This document shows positions 1-8,074 of a DNA stretch of 54,111 nucleotides, piece by piece (the stretch's first letter is position 1; every line of letters starts with the position of its first letter). Location: NCBI GenBank assembly GCA_002424625.1, contig DIKR01000071.1, positions 97,392 to 151,502 on the forward strand, in the 5' to 3' direction. The notes beneath the pieces are model-generated. The model had not been told where the DNA came from. It searched no databases and saw only the letters and a list, made by a program, of their open reading frames with translations. This DNA comes from Desulfuromonadaceae bacterium UBA5613. GTDB lineage: Bacteria; Desulfobacterota; Desulfuromonadia; Desulfuromonadales; UBA2197. The position numbers and the translations under genes were made by a program.

Positions 1-261
1 GGCGGTGAGTTGGTCACCCATCACCTTTATACCTTCAAGGAACTCGAAGCCCTGCAGAAGGGGGGCGTGCAGCGCATCTATACCGGCAACATCAAATCCG
101 GCGAACATGACCTGCAGATCCTCCTGACCGGTAAAACCGCCAGCGGCGCTGATCTGCGCCGCAGCGAAAGCTTCAAGTTCAGCAAGGATGTGGGCCCGAA
201 AATGGTTGAAATCCATCTGGCCGGTCCCGGTGCGCAAAACATCACCCTGAAAGATTGGTAG
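1..261 (+). CDS. C-terminal part of an exported protein of unknown function (5' end outside window)
   Basis: An open frame runs from the first base to a TAG at 259-261, so the gene begins upstream and only its last 86 or so residues are seen. The visible part alternates short polar and hydrophobic stretches (for example RIYTGNIKSGEHDLQILLTG) as in a beta-sandwich of the PEGA or carboxypeptidase-regulatory kind, and has no membrane segment. A TTG at position 10 could be read as a start, but nothing resembling a ribosome site can be judged there. It lies 75 bases before the TPR/ExbBD/TonB-like cluster on the same strand, so it probably belongs to it as a periplasmic or surface component. I do not recognise the family; the fold suggestion is inference. 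Confidence 0.6.
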   Translation, partial: GGELVTHHLYTFKELEALQKGGVQRIYTGNIKSGEHDLQILLTGKTASGADLRRSESFKFSKDVGPKMVEIHLAGPGAQNITLKDW

Positions 262-336
262 GGGGGCGATGCTTGTCATCGCCCTGGGCGAACACAAGGT
301 TCTCCCCTACGTGAGCTGCTTATCAGCGAGATCACT

Positions 337-2226
337 ATGAACAGACTAATCATTCTATTGGCTTCCCTGTTGTTCGTAACGCCTGTCCTGGCGGCCAGCA
401 CAGCTGCGCCTGAAGACCTGAAGGACCTCTATTTCGGTGAGGCTTTGTACTACGCTTATCAAGAGGACTGGTTCGAGGCGATTGCCCGGCTCGACAGTGA
501 GCTTTGGCAGTACCGCGGCCTTGATGAGCCCGAACTCGACTCCCTTTACTCCCATGTTGGGCAGGCCGAGTTTTCCGTGGGGGATTTCGAGCTGGCTTAT
601 CGGATGCATTATCGGGCCGGTCGGGCAATTACCGCGGTTATTGAGGGGAATGTCGAGGACGCAGTCCGTAACGAGGCCATTTTCCGTCTGGCCCGGATCT
701 ACTTCCAGAAAGATCAGCCGGAAAATGCCCAACTGGCTGTGCATCGGATCCGCGGCGTTGTTCCGGTCAAGATCCGCGACGATCTGGCTTTTTTGCGCGC
801 ACATATCGCTCTGGCCAACGGGCGCAATGCCGAAGCGGTCCGTATTCTCAAGGAGCTGCAGAGTGAGAAGAGCCTGGAAGGGTTCAGTTCCTACAATCTC
901 GGGATTGCCCTGTTGCGCAACGCTAACGAGCAGGATGGTCGCAAGGCTCTCGACCGTACGGGCCAGCTTGTCAGCGCTCTTCCGGCCACCCTGGCAATCA
1001 AGGACAAATCGAACCTGGTATTGGGCTACAAATTGCTGGAGGAGCAGAAGCACGAAGGCGCCAAGCTGGTCCTTGACCGGGTGCGTTTAAACGGTCCGTT
1101 CTCTAATCGGGCGCTGCTCGGATCGGGTTGGGCCGACGCATCTGCCGGGAACTTCGAGAGAGCGCTGGTTCCCTGGAGCATTCTTGCGGAACGCGAGGTC
1201 ACTGATCCGGCCGTGCAGGAAGCCCTGCTCGCCTTGCCGTTTGCCTATGGAAAATTGAATGTGCATGGCCGTGCCGCTCTGCTCTATGGCAGTGCTCTAG
1301 CGGCTTTTGGTGGTGAAATCGACAAGCTCAGCGCTTCGATCAAGAGCATCCGTGAAGGGAACTTTTTGCGGGCGCTGGTGCGGGAGGAACTGAAGCAGGA
1401 TGCCAACTGGGTGGTCAAGCTGCGCGAGCTGCCGGAGACCCCCGAGACCTACTACCTCCTGGACTTGATGGCCTCGCACGATTTTCAGGAATCCTTCAAG
1501 AATTACTTTGATCTGGAGGAGCTCCTGAAAAAATTGTCGGCCTGGCAAGGCGCACTCGATGCTTACGAAGATCTCATTCAGTATCGCCGCGCTTATTATC
1601 AACCCCTGCTTCCCGAGATCGACCGGGAGTTCAGACGACTGGACTCGCAGATGCGTCTGCGTCTGGAACAGCGGGAACGGATCGAACAACGCTTGCAGAG
1701 CATGCTGGTGGCGCCGCGCCCTGACTATCTGGCTACCGCCGGGGAGCGGATCTGTAGCGAAGAGTTGACGTCTCTGGAACAAAAGCTGAATGCCGGTGGC
1801 AGCAAAGTGGCGCCCGAGGTTAACGACCGGATCAAACGGTTGCGGGGAGTGCTGGCCTGGAATATTGCAACGGAATATGACCAGCGTTTTACCGATGCTC
1901 ATCTGCACCTGCGCGCATTGAACCAGGAGGTGGATCTGCTCAACCAGCAATACACCGCTTTTGTCCGTACCCGCCAAGCGGCCACTCAGAGCTATGAAGG
2001 TTATGACGAAACGATCCGTCAGCAGCGGCAGCTGATTCAGGCGGCCCGGGAAGAGACGCAGATGCTGATGGCGCGGCAAGGGAGCATGCTTGAGATCATG
2101 GCGGTGAATGAACTGAGCAAACGGCGTGATCGTCTGGATGAATACCAGGTCAAGGCGCGCTTCGCTCTGGCTGATAGTTACGATCGGGCCAGCAAGACCC
2201 AACTCCAGAAGGGTGTCGAGCAATGA
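337..2226 (+). CDS. Exported TPR-type repeat protein of the ExbBD/TonB-like cluster
   Basis: 629 residues. The N-terminus MNRLIILLASLLFVTPVLAA is a typical cleavable signal peptide (cut after VLAA), so the protein is probably periplasmic. The rest is alpha-helical with degenerate tetratricopeptide-like helical pairs, roughly residues 30-360 (such as EALYYAYQEDWFEAIARLDS), followed by a charged, glutamine- and arginine-rich probable coiled coil at about 420-600. Its stop overlaps the start of the next gene by 4 bases (ATGA), implying translational coupling. Large TPR proteins next to ExbB/ExbD/TonB sets occur in TonB2/TtpC-type and Agl/Glt-type clusters, where they are thought to scaffold periplasmic parts. 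The precise role here is unknown. The ribosome site before 337 is weak. Confidence 0.85.
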   Translation: MNRLIILLASLLFVTPVLAASTAAPEDLKDLYFGEALYYAYQEDWFEAIARLDSELWQYRGLDEPELDSLYSHVGQAEFSVGDFELAYRMHYRAGRAITAVIEGNVEDAVRNEAIFRLARIYFQKDQPENAQLAVHRIRGVVPVKIRDDLAFLRAHIALANGRNAEAVRILKELQSEKSLEGFSSYNLGIALLRNANEQDGRKALDRTGQLVSALPATLAIKDKSNLVLGYKLLEEQKHEGAKLVLDRVRLNGPFSNRALLGSGWADASAGNFERALVPWSILAEREVTDPAVQEALLALPFAYGKLNVHGRAALLYGSALAAFGGEIDKLSASIKSIREGNFLRALVREELKQDANWVVKLRELPETPETYYLLDLMASHDFQESFKNYFDLEELLKKLSAWQGALDAYEDLIQYRRAYYQPLLPEIDREFRRLDSQMRLRLEQRERIEQRLQSMLVAPRPDYLATAGERICSEELTSLEQKLNAGGSKVAPEVNDRIKRLRGVLAWNIATEYDQRFTDAHLHLRALNQEVDLLNQQYTAFVRTRQAATQSYEGYDETIRQQRQLIQAAREETQMLMARQGSMLEIMAVNELSKRRDRLDEYQVKARFALADSYDRASKTQLQKGVEQ

Positions 2227-5200
2227 GGGCAACGAATTGGCTTCGCTTGAGCGCGTTGGCGCTACCGCTGCTCCTGAGTGCTTGTCAGTCGGGCGGTGGC
2301 AAGGATACGATTGCCAAGTTGCGTCACCTGCAGGTTGAAATCAAGGAAGAGAAGATCGAAGGCGGCCTCGATAAAGCCATGGAGGGTTACCGGCGCTTCC
2401 TGGAAGAAACGCCGGATTCGGAGCTGACGGCCGAAGCGATTCGTCGCCTGGCAGACCTGAAGGTCGAAAGAGAATACGGTCTGCTGGCCGGCAATACCGT
2501 CGCTGCGCGACAGGCCACCGCCAGCGCGTTGCCACCGCCGCAACGGGCGACGGTCGACTCCCCGGCAGCGGTCCCGGCAGCGGAACCGCTGCCAGGTGAA
2601 TCAGCGGCCGACTTTGAGCAAAGAGTGGCCGCAAGTCCGCCGTCCGACCCGGTCGCGGCAGCGAACGGACTTGCCGAAAGTGGGGATGACCTGGAACGGG
2701 CCGGGACTCTGGAAGCCATTGCCCTCTACAAGAAATTGCTGAACGATCATCCCGCCTACGAACGCAATGACCAGGTGTTGTATCAGATGTCCCGTGCTTA
2801 TGAAGAGCTGGGACAGGTCGAAGCGGCCATGGAGGTCATGGACCGGTTGGTGCGGTCTTATCCCCAGTCCCGTTATATCGATGAAGTGCAGTTCCGCCGT
2901 GCCGAATATTTCTTCACCCGCCGGCATTATCTGGAGGCCGAGGCGGCCTACAGCAGCATCATCAGCATCGGTGACACCTCCTCCTATTATCAGCTGGCGC
3001 TCTACAAACTCGGCTGGACCTTTTACAAGCAGGATCTTTATGACGAGGCGCTGCACCGTTTCATTGCCCTGCTCGATTACAAGGTCTCGGTCGGCTACGA
3101 CTTTGCCCAGACCGTGGATGTGCCGGAACGCCAGCGTATTGATGACACCTTCCGGATCGTCAGTCTGAGTTTTTCCAACCTCGGCGGTGCCAACTCGGTG
3201 GTCGAATACTTTCGCAGCTACGGCGCGCGCAGTTATGAGGACGGCGTCTACAGCAACCTCGGGGAATTTTACTATGGTAAGCGCCGCTATGCGGACGCCG
3301 CCGCTACCTACAACGCCTTTGTCAGCCGCAATCCCTTCCACAAGGTGTCACCGCAATTCCACATGCGGGTGATCGAAATCCATCTTGCCGGCGCCTTCCC
3401 CAGCCTGGTCATTGACGCGAAAAAGCAATTTGCCAACAACTATGGACTCAAGGCGGAATACTGGCAGCACTTCGCGCCTGATGCCCGTCCGGAAGTTCTG
3501 GTCTGGCTCAAAACGAACCTGACGGATCTCGCCAATCATTATCACGCGCTTTACCAAAGCCCGCAGCAGCGCAAGGAGAAAGAGAGCAATTTCGCCGAAG
3601 CCATGCATTGGTACCGGGAATTCCTCACCTCCTTTCCGAGCGACCCCGAGTCGCCGGCGGTTAACTATATGTTAGCGGATCTCTTACTGGAAAATCGCTC
3701 CTTTGCGCTGGCGGCGGTGGAATACGAGAAGACCGCCTATGTCTACCCACGCCACGAGCAGTCAGCCGCGGCCGGTTATGCAGCCATTTATGCTTATCGC
3801 GAAGATCTCGGTGGCGCGGTTCCTGCGCGCAAAGAACAGGTGAAACGCGAGGTTGTCCGCAGTTCTCTGCAGTTTGCCGATACTTATCCTGAGCATGAAA
3901 AGGCGGCGCTGGTTCTGGGCGCGGCAGCGGATGATCTCTATGATCTCCGCGATTATGAACCGGCGGCCGCCGCTGCCCGCAAGCTGATCGCGACCTTCCC
4001 CGGCGCCGAGGTCGAGATCGTACGCGCCGCCTGGCTGGTGGTCGGTCACTCCTCTTACGAGCTGCTGCGCTACAGCGAAGCGGAAGCCGCTTATGTCAAT
4101 GTCCTGGCACTCCTCCCGGCCGGGGACGAAAGTCGCGCCGCCCTGAGCGATAATCTTGCCGCAGCTATTTACAAGCAGGGGGAAGCAGCCAATGGCTTGG
4201 CGGATTATCGCGCTGCCGCCGAGCACTTTCTGCGGGTGGGGCAGATCGCTCCGACTTCCAGGATTCGGGTGACCGCGGAGTACGACGCCGCCGCCGCCCT
4301 GATCCAGCTCAAGGACTGGAAGCAGGCAGCGGTGGTGCTGCTTTCCTTCCGCAATCTCTTCCCCGGCGATGCGCTGCAGCCGGAGGTGACCAAGAAGATC
4401 GCCTATGTTTATCGGCAGGACGGTCAACTCGCCTTGGCTGCGGATGAATATGAACGCATCGAAAGAGAGTCCACTAATGATGATGTTCGGCGGGAGGCTC
4501 TGCTGCTCGCTGCTGAATTGCATACGGAAGTCGGAAACAAACCCCGCACCCTGCTGGTCTATCGCCGCTATGTCGATGCCTTCCCGAAACCGCTGGAACT
4601 TAACCTTGAAACCCGCAACAAGATTGCCCTGCTTCTCAAGGAGCAGGGCGATCAGCAAAATTATCTGCGAGAACTGCAAGAGATCGTCAGGCTTGATTTG
4701 GCAGCGGGCCAGGCGCGAACTGTCCGGACCCGCTATCTTGCCGCCACCGCAGCCCTGGTGTTGACGGAACCGAAATTTACCAGTTTCGCGGCAGTTCAGC
4801 TGGTCAAGCCCTTCGATGTCAATTTGCGCAAGAAGCGCGATCTGATGAAGACGGCCACCCAGGAATTCAACAAGCTTCTCGACTATGAAGTCGGGGAAGT
4901 GACGGCAGCGGCGACTTTTTATCTCGCCGAGATCTATGCCCACTTCTGCAAAGCATTGCTGGCATCTGAACGCCCCGAGGGGCTGACTCCGGTAGAGCTC
5001 GAGCAGTACGAGTTGGCCATCGAAGAGCAGGCCTATCCCTTTGAGGATAAGGCGATCGAAGTTCATGAGCAGAATCTCAAATTGCTGACCGTCGGGATCT
5101 ACAACAACTGGATTGACAAGAGTCTGGAGAAACTCGCTCTCTTCGTTCCGGCGCGCTACTCCCGGCCGGAAGAACCGAGCACCATCCTTTCGTCCCTCAG

Positions 5201-5342
5201 CGGCTTCACCTACGAAATCGAGCGGCCGGTCCCGGCGCCGCCTGAGATCGAAGTGCCAGTTCCCGAGACGACTGCGACAGAGCCGACCGCAACAGAAACG
5301 GTGGAGGCAGCTGCTGTGCCATTGGCGCCGGCGGTGAAGTAA
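2223..5342 (+). CDS. Large TPR-repeat lipoprotein
   Basis: 1039 residues. The start MRATNWLRLSALALPLLLSA is a lipoprotein signal with lipobox LLSAC, so the mature protein should be lipidated on Cys21. After a short charged stretch and an alanine/proline-rich linker (about residues 95-150), many TPR-like helical pairs follow from about 160 to 900 (for example ALYKKLLNDHPAYERNDQVL and EEFLTSFPSDPES-like segments), with the tyrosine/leucine/alanine spacing of TPR_6-type repeats. The C-terminal 40 residues are rich in P, E, T and A and probably disordered. It overlaps the upstream gene by ATGA. It is most likely an outer- or inner-membrane-tethered scaffold of the ExbBD-TonB-like machine. The size is unusually large for a TPR lipoprotein; the function is inferred from neighbours only. 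Confidence 0.88.
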   Translation: MRATNWLRLSALALPLLLSACQSGGGKDTIAKLRHLQVEIKEEKIEGGLDKAMEGYRRFLEETPDSELTAEAIRRLADLKVEREYGLLAGNTVAARQATASALPPPQRATVDSPAAVPAAEPLPGESAADFEQRVAASPPSDPVAAANGLAESGDDLERAGTLEAIALYKKLLNDHPAYERNDQVLYQMSRAYEELGQVEAAMEVMDRLVRSYPQSRYIDEVQFRRAEYFFTRRHYLEAEAAYSSIISIGDTSSYYQLALYKLGWTFYKQDLYDEALHRFIALLDYKVSVGYDFAQTVDVPERQRIDDTFRIVSLSFSNLGGANSVVEYFRSYGARSYEDGVYSNLGEFYYGKRRYADAAATYNAFVSRNPFHKVSPQFHMRVIEIHLAGAFPSLVIDAKKQFANNYGLKAEYWQHFAPDARPEVLVWLKTNLTDLANHYHALYQSPQQRKEKESNFAEAMHWYREFLTSFPSDPESPAVNYMLADLLLENRSFALAAVEYEKTAYVYPRHEQSAAAGYAAIYAYREDLGGAVPARKEQVKREVVRSSLQFADTYPEHEKAALVLGAAADDLYDLRDYEPAAAAARKLIATFPGAEVEIVRAAWLVVGHSSYELLRYSEAEAAYVNVLALLPAGDESRAALSDNLAAAIYKQGEAANGLADYRAAAEHFLRVGQIAPTSRIRVTAEYDAAAALIQLKDWKQAAVVLLSFRNLFPGDALQPEVTKKIAYVYRQDGQLALAADEYERIERESTNDDVRREALLLAAELHTEVGNKPRTLLVYRRYVDAFPKPLELNLETRNKIALLLKEQGDQQNYLRELQEIVRLDLAAGQARTVRTRYLAATAALVLTEPKFTSFAAVQLVKPFDVNLRKKRDLMKTATQEFNKLLDYEVGEVTAAATFYLAEIYAHFCKALLASERPEGLTPVELEQYELAIEEQAYPFEDKAIEVHEQNLKLLTVGIYNNWIDKSLEKLALFVPARYSRPEEPSTILSSLSGFTYEIERPVPAPPEIEVPVPETTATEPTATETVEAAAVPLAPAVK

Positions 5343-5366
5343 ACAAAAATGGAAAGCGGTGCCGTA

Positions 5367-6059
5367 ATGCAAACGACTGACAAAGAACAGTTTTCGCGAT
5401 CAAAAGCGCGCCGTCGTGCCGGCTTCGTTGTCCTGATCCTGGCGTTGGCCACCCTGGCGGGGTGTAGCAGCGGGGTCAAGGTGCCGCCCGTTGCCGTCCT
5501 TCCCAAACCTGTCGTGCCAGCGGTCTCCTCGGTAACGCGCCTCGGCGAAGGCAGAGAAGGGTTTGTCATCCAGGAGATTCCCGGTTTCGATGCGGCGGCA
5601 GTCAAAGATTTTGAACGGGCGGTGGTCATGATGCAGTCCGGTGATTATGAGGCTGCGAGTCGCCTGCTGGAAAAAGTAATAAAGCAAGACCCCGGCGTGA
5701 CCGCCCCTTATATCAATCTGGCGATTGCTCGCATGCATGGCAACAAGCCCGAGCAGGCTGAAGAAGCTCTGCAAGCCGCCCTGAAGTTGATTCCCGCCCA
5801 CCCGGTGGCGAGCCATGAATATGGCTTGCTGCTGCGCAAGGCCGGCCGCTTTGCCGAAGCCAGAAAGATCTATGAAGCGAGTCTGCAAGCTTTTCCCGCC
5901 TATAGCCCGGCCCATAAAAATCTCGGGATTCTTTGCGATCTTTATCTGCAAGATCCGGGCTGTGCCCTCGAACATTACGAAAGCTACAGCGCCGCCGTGC
6001 CGATGGATGAGCAAGTCAAAATATGGATAGCCGATCTGCGCGTGCGGCTAAAACGTTAA
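5367..6059 (+). CDS. TPR-repeat lipoprotein
   Basis: 230 residues from the ATG at 5367, which has GGAAAG 10 bases upstream; an in-frame ATG at 5349 would add six residues but has no ribosome site. A basic N-region is followed by a hydrophobic segment and the lipobox LATLAGC, predicting a lipoprotein. Residues about 80-215 contain three or four TPR units (FERAVVMMQSGDYEAASRLL, then PYINLAIARMHGNKPEQAEE, then EYGLLLRKAGRFAEARKIYE). It sits between the large TPR lipoprotein and the small exported protein in the same operon. TPR proteins of this size accompany TonB2-type systems, where they are thought to assist the TonB complex. A partner-binding role is inference. Confidence 0.85.
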   Translation: MQTTDKEQFSRSKARRRAGFVVLILALATLAGCSSGVKVPPVAVLPKPVVPAVSSVTRLGEGREGFVIQEIPGFDAAAVKDFERAVVMMQSGDYEAASRLLEKVIKQDPGVTAPYINLAIARMHGNKPEQAEEALQAALKLIPAHPVASHEYGLLLRKAGRFAEARKIYEASLQAFPAYSPAHKNLGILCDLYLQDPGCALEHYESYSAAVPMDEQVKIWIADLRVRLKR

Positions 6060-6068
6060 GGAGCGGAT

Positions 6069-6392
6069 ATGTATCGAACTTTAGTTTTCATCCTGTGCCT
6101 CGCGCTCCTGCCGGCTTTCGTGGTCAAGGCGGAGGAGGCGGTTGCGGTCGAGGGGAGTGCTGCGGTCGAGGAAAGTGCGGAGGCCAAGATGATTTCCGGT
6201 ATGTCGATCGTCGGCAACGATGAAGCCCCGAAAGCGCTGTACATCGTCCCTTGGAAAAGCTCTGAAATCGGGGTGGAGACAAGTCTGGCGATGATGTTAA
6301 CTGAAAGTGCCATGCCCGTGGATCGTGAGGTGTTTATGCGCCAATTGGAGTTTTTCGAAGTCAGTATGGAGAGCGCAAGGAGGGATCACTGA
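6069..6392 (+). CDS. Small exported protein of the TonB-like cluster
   Basis: 107 residues, with AAGGAG placed 6 bases before the ATG. The N-terminus MYRTLVFILCLALLPAFVVK followed by AEEA is a clear signal peptide. The mature part has a valine/glutamate/alanine-rich stretch, then a distinctive segment GMSIVGNDEAPKALYIVPWK that looks strongly constrained, and an acidic/amphipathic tail. From memory, similar small proteins with a segment of this type occur beside TPR and ExbBD genes in proteobacteria; I cannot verify this here. No enzymatic motif is visible. It is likely periplasmic and a partner of the neighbouring energy-transduction complex. Confidence 0.8.
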   Translation: MYRTLVFILCLALLPAFVVKAEEAVAVEGSAAVEESAEAKMISGMSIVGNDEAPKALYIVPWKSSEIGVETSLAMMLTESAMPVDREVFMRQLEFFEVSMESARRDH

Positions 6393-6456
6393 TGACATTG
6401 GCCTAGGGTGTCTCGGGAGTTTGCTTTTTGATTAACCGCATCATGGAGGAGTACGT

Positions 6457-7107
6457 ATGGATTCTATTTATTCGTTGGTTGGATTTTTTCAGAGTGGAGG
6501 TGTGTTCATGTACCCCATTCTCCTCGTCTTTGCCGTGGGCGTGGCCATCGCGTTCGAACGCTGGGTTCAGTTGAGCCGCACCAGAAACAAGAACCAGAAA
6601 TTATGGGAGTCGCTGCAGCCGGTGCTGGCCGGCGGAGAGTTCGACAATGCCCGGGAAATGGTCAATAAAGACGACTCCGCCCTCGGGCAAATGCTGAGTA
6701 TGGGACTGGCATACCAGGGAGCCGTGCGCCGCCGGGAAGACATCGAAATCGCCATGGAGGAGAGCATGATGGAGATCATTCCGCAGTTGGAAAAGCGGAC
6801 TCCCTATGTCGCACTCTTCTCGAATATTGCCACTCTGCTCGGACTGCTCGGCACCATCATGGGGCTGATCGCGGCTTTTACCGCCGTCGCCAACGCCAAT
6901 CCCGCCGAGAAAGCCGACCTGTTGTCAGCCAGTATTTCCGTGGCGATGAATACCACCGCCTTCGGCCTGATTGCTGCGATTCCACTGCTGATTATCCATG
7001 CCATGTTGACGACAACTACGGCCCGGATCGTTGATAGCCTGGAGATGGTCGCGGTTAAAGCGCTGAACATTATCTCCCATTCCGCCAAGCGAGTTGACCA
7101 TGGCTAA
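6457..7107 (+). CDS. MotA/TolQ/ExbB-type proton channel protein (first copy)
   Basis: 216 residues with GGAGG before the ATG. The family layout is clear: a first membrane helix at about residues 15-35 (VFMYPILLVFAVGVAIAFER), a cytoplasmic stretch, then the conserved block with two helices (LFSNIATLLGLLGTIMGLIA and NTTAFGLIAAIPLLIIHAML). The sequence GLLGTIMGLIAAF is the signature of the MotA/TolQ/ExbB channel family. It forms inner-membrane proton-driven stators with ExbD proteins, which follow directly and overlap its end by 8 bases. A near-identical protein is encoded at 9586-10218. Both ExbB-type proteins share MEESMMEIIP and the whole second half, so they are paralogues kept under strong protein-level constraint. 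Confidence 0.95.
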   Translation: MDSIYSLVGFFQSGGVFMYPILLVFAVGVAIAFERWVQLSRTRNKNQKLWESLQPVLAGGEFDNAREMVNKDDSALGQMLSMGLAYQGAVRRREDIEIAMEESMMEIIPQLEKRTPYVALFSNIATLLGLLGTIMGLIAAFTAVANANPAEKADLLSASISVAMNTTAFGLIAAIPLLIIHAMLTTTTARIVDSLEMVAVKALNIISHSAKRVDHG

Positions 7108-7579
7108 GCGCCAGAGAAAACCCCACATTCCCCCTGAGCTGGATGTCACTACCTTTTTGAATCTGATGGTGGTGCTGATCCCCTTTCTCCTGATAAGCGC
7201 AGTCTTTTCGCGCGTAACCATCATGGAATTGAGTGTGCCGACCGGAGCGGGCGGAACGCCCGACAAGCCGAATTTTACCATCGAAGTGATCATCCGTGAT
7301 TTAGGTTTGGAGATCGCCGATGGTTCAAATGTCATGGCGGCGATTCCGAAAATAGGCGACCAACACGACATGAAGAAGCTGTCCGAACTTCTCGTCCGCC
7401 TTAAAAGCCAATATCCGGAGAAGGAGGATGCGACAGTTTTGATGGAACCGAAGATCGAATACGACTATCTGATTCAGATCATGGACGCAGTCCGTAGCAC
7501 CGATATAGCAACCCCCGGGAGTGTTGCTACGCAGAGAGTAGAACTCTTCCCCAATATATCCATTGGAGATGCGCCATGA
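7100..7579 (+). CDS. ExbD/TolR-type stator protein lacking the usual membrane aspartate
   Basis: 159 residues from ATG 7100 (MAKRQRKPH). A TTG at 7094 is in frame but has no advantage. It has the ExbD plan: short basic cytoplasmic N-terminus, one membrane helix (about residues 16-37, TTFLNLMVVLIPFLLISAVF), then a periplasmic domain. Aligned on the shared FLL, the residue that is the protonatable Asp in ExbD/TolR (DV in the neighbour's SLMDVFTILVFFLL) is Asn here (FLNLMVVLIPFLL). An Asp lies six residues earlier. This suggests a partner subunit specialised for structure or regulation rather than proton carriage. The gene is sandwiched between exbB and a canonical exbD with overlaps on both sides. 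Confidence 0.9.
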   Translation: MAKRQRKPHIPPELDVTTFLNLMVVLIPFLLISAVFSRVTIMELSVPTGAGGTPDKPNFTIEVIIRDLGLEIADGSNVMAAIPKIGDQHDMKKLSELLVRLKSQYPEKEDATVLMEPKIEYDYLIQIMDAVRSTDIATPGSVATQRVELFPNISIGDAP

Positions 7580-8073
7580 TAAATAGCCGACGCATAAAAC
7601 GGATGGGGCGCAACAGGAAAAAAATGCCGGGGTTGAATCTGACCTCGCTGATGGATGTCTTTACCATCCTGGTCTTTTTCCTCCTCTTCAACACCGGCGC
7701 CAGTGAAGTTGTGGAGGCGCCCAAACAGATCAAGCTCCCCGACTCGGTGGTCGAGGCCAAGCCGCGGGCGAATACCGTGGTGATCATGATCAGTCATGAC
7801 ATTGTGCTTGTGCAGGGGGAGGCGGTGATCAGCACCGCCGAGCTGCTGAGCGCCAAGAGTGATTTGATCGCACCGATCACCGCACGGCTGAAGTCCCTCG
7901 AGCGCAGCATTATCGGGAGCAGCACTCAAGAGGTCGCGGAAAGCCGGGAAGTCACCATTCTTGCGGATAAAACGATTCCCTTCAGTGTGTTAAAAAAAGT
8001 CATGTCCACCTGCACGGATTCCGGATACGGGAAGATCTCTCTCGCCGTTATCCAGAAAGCGGCGAAGGTTTGA
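7576..8073 (+). CDS. ExbD/TolR-type stator protein with canonical membrane aspartate
   Basis: 165 residues, overlapping the previous gene by ATGA. The membrane helix (about residues 20-40, LTSLMDVFTILVFFLLFNTG) carries the Asp expected to transfer protons with ExbB. The periplasmic part (about 45-165) has an ExbD-like fold region ending in DKTIPFSVLKKVMSTCTDSG, where ExbD/TolR proteins normally have the D-P-F-VM-A-GF-type block. One base separates its stop from the TonB-like gene. Together with the upstream Asn-containing ExbD and two ExbB proteins, it predicts a heteromeric stator that drives the TonB-like protein encoded next. Confidence 0.93.
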   Translation: MINSRRIKRMGRNRKKMPGLNLTSLMDVFTILVFFLLFNTGASEVVEAPKQIKLPDSVVEAKPRANTVVIMISHDIVLVQGEAVISTAELLSAKSDLIAPITARLKSLERSIIGSSTQEVAESREVTILADKTIPFSVLKKVMSTCTDSGYGKISLAVIQKAAKV

Positions 8074-8074
8074 T

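Noticed and set aside
264..284. 8-bp hairpin GGGCGATG/CATCGCCC after the first gene
   Set aside because: No T run follows, and the next gene is only about 50 bases on, so it is not listed as a terminator; it may be an attenuator but nothing supports that.
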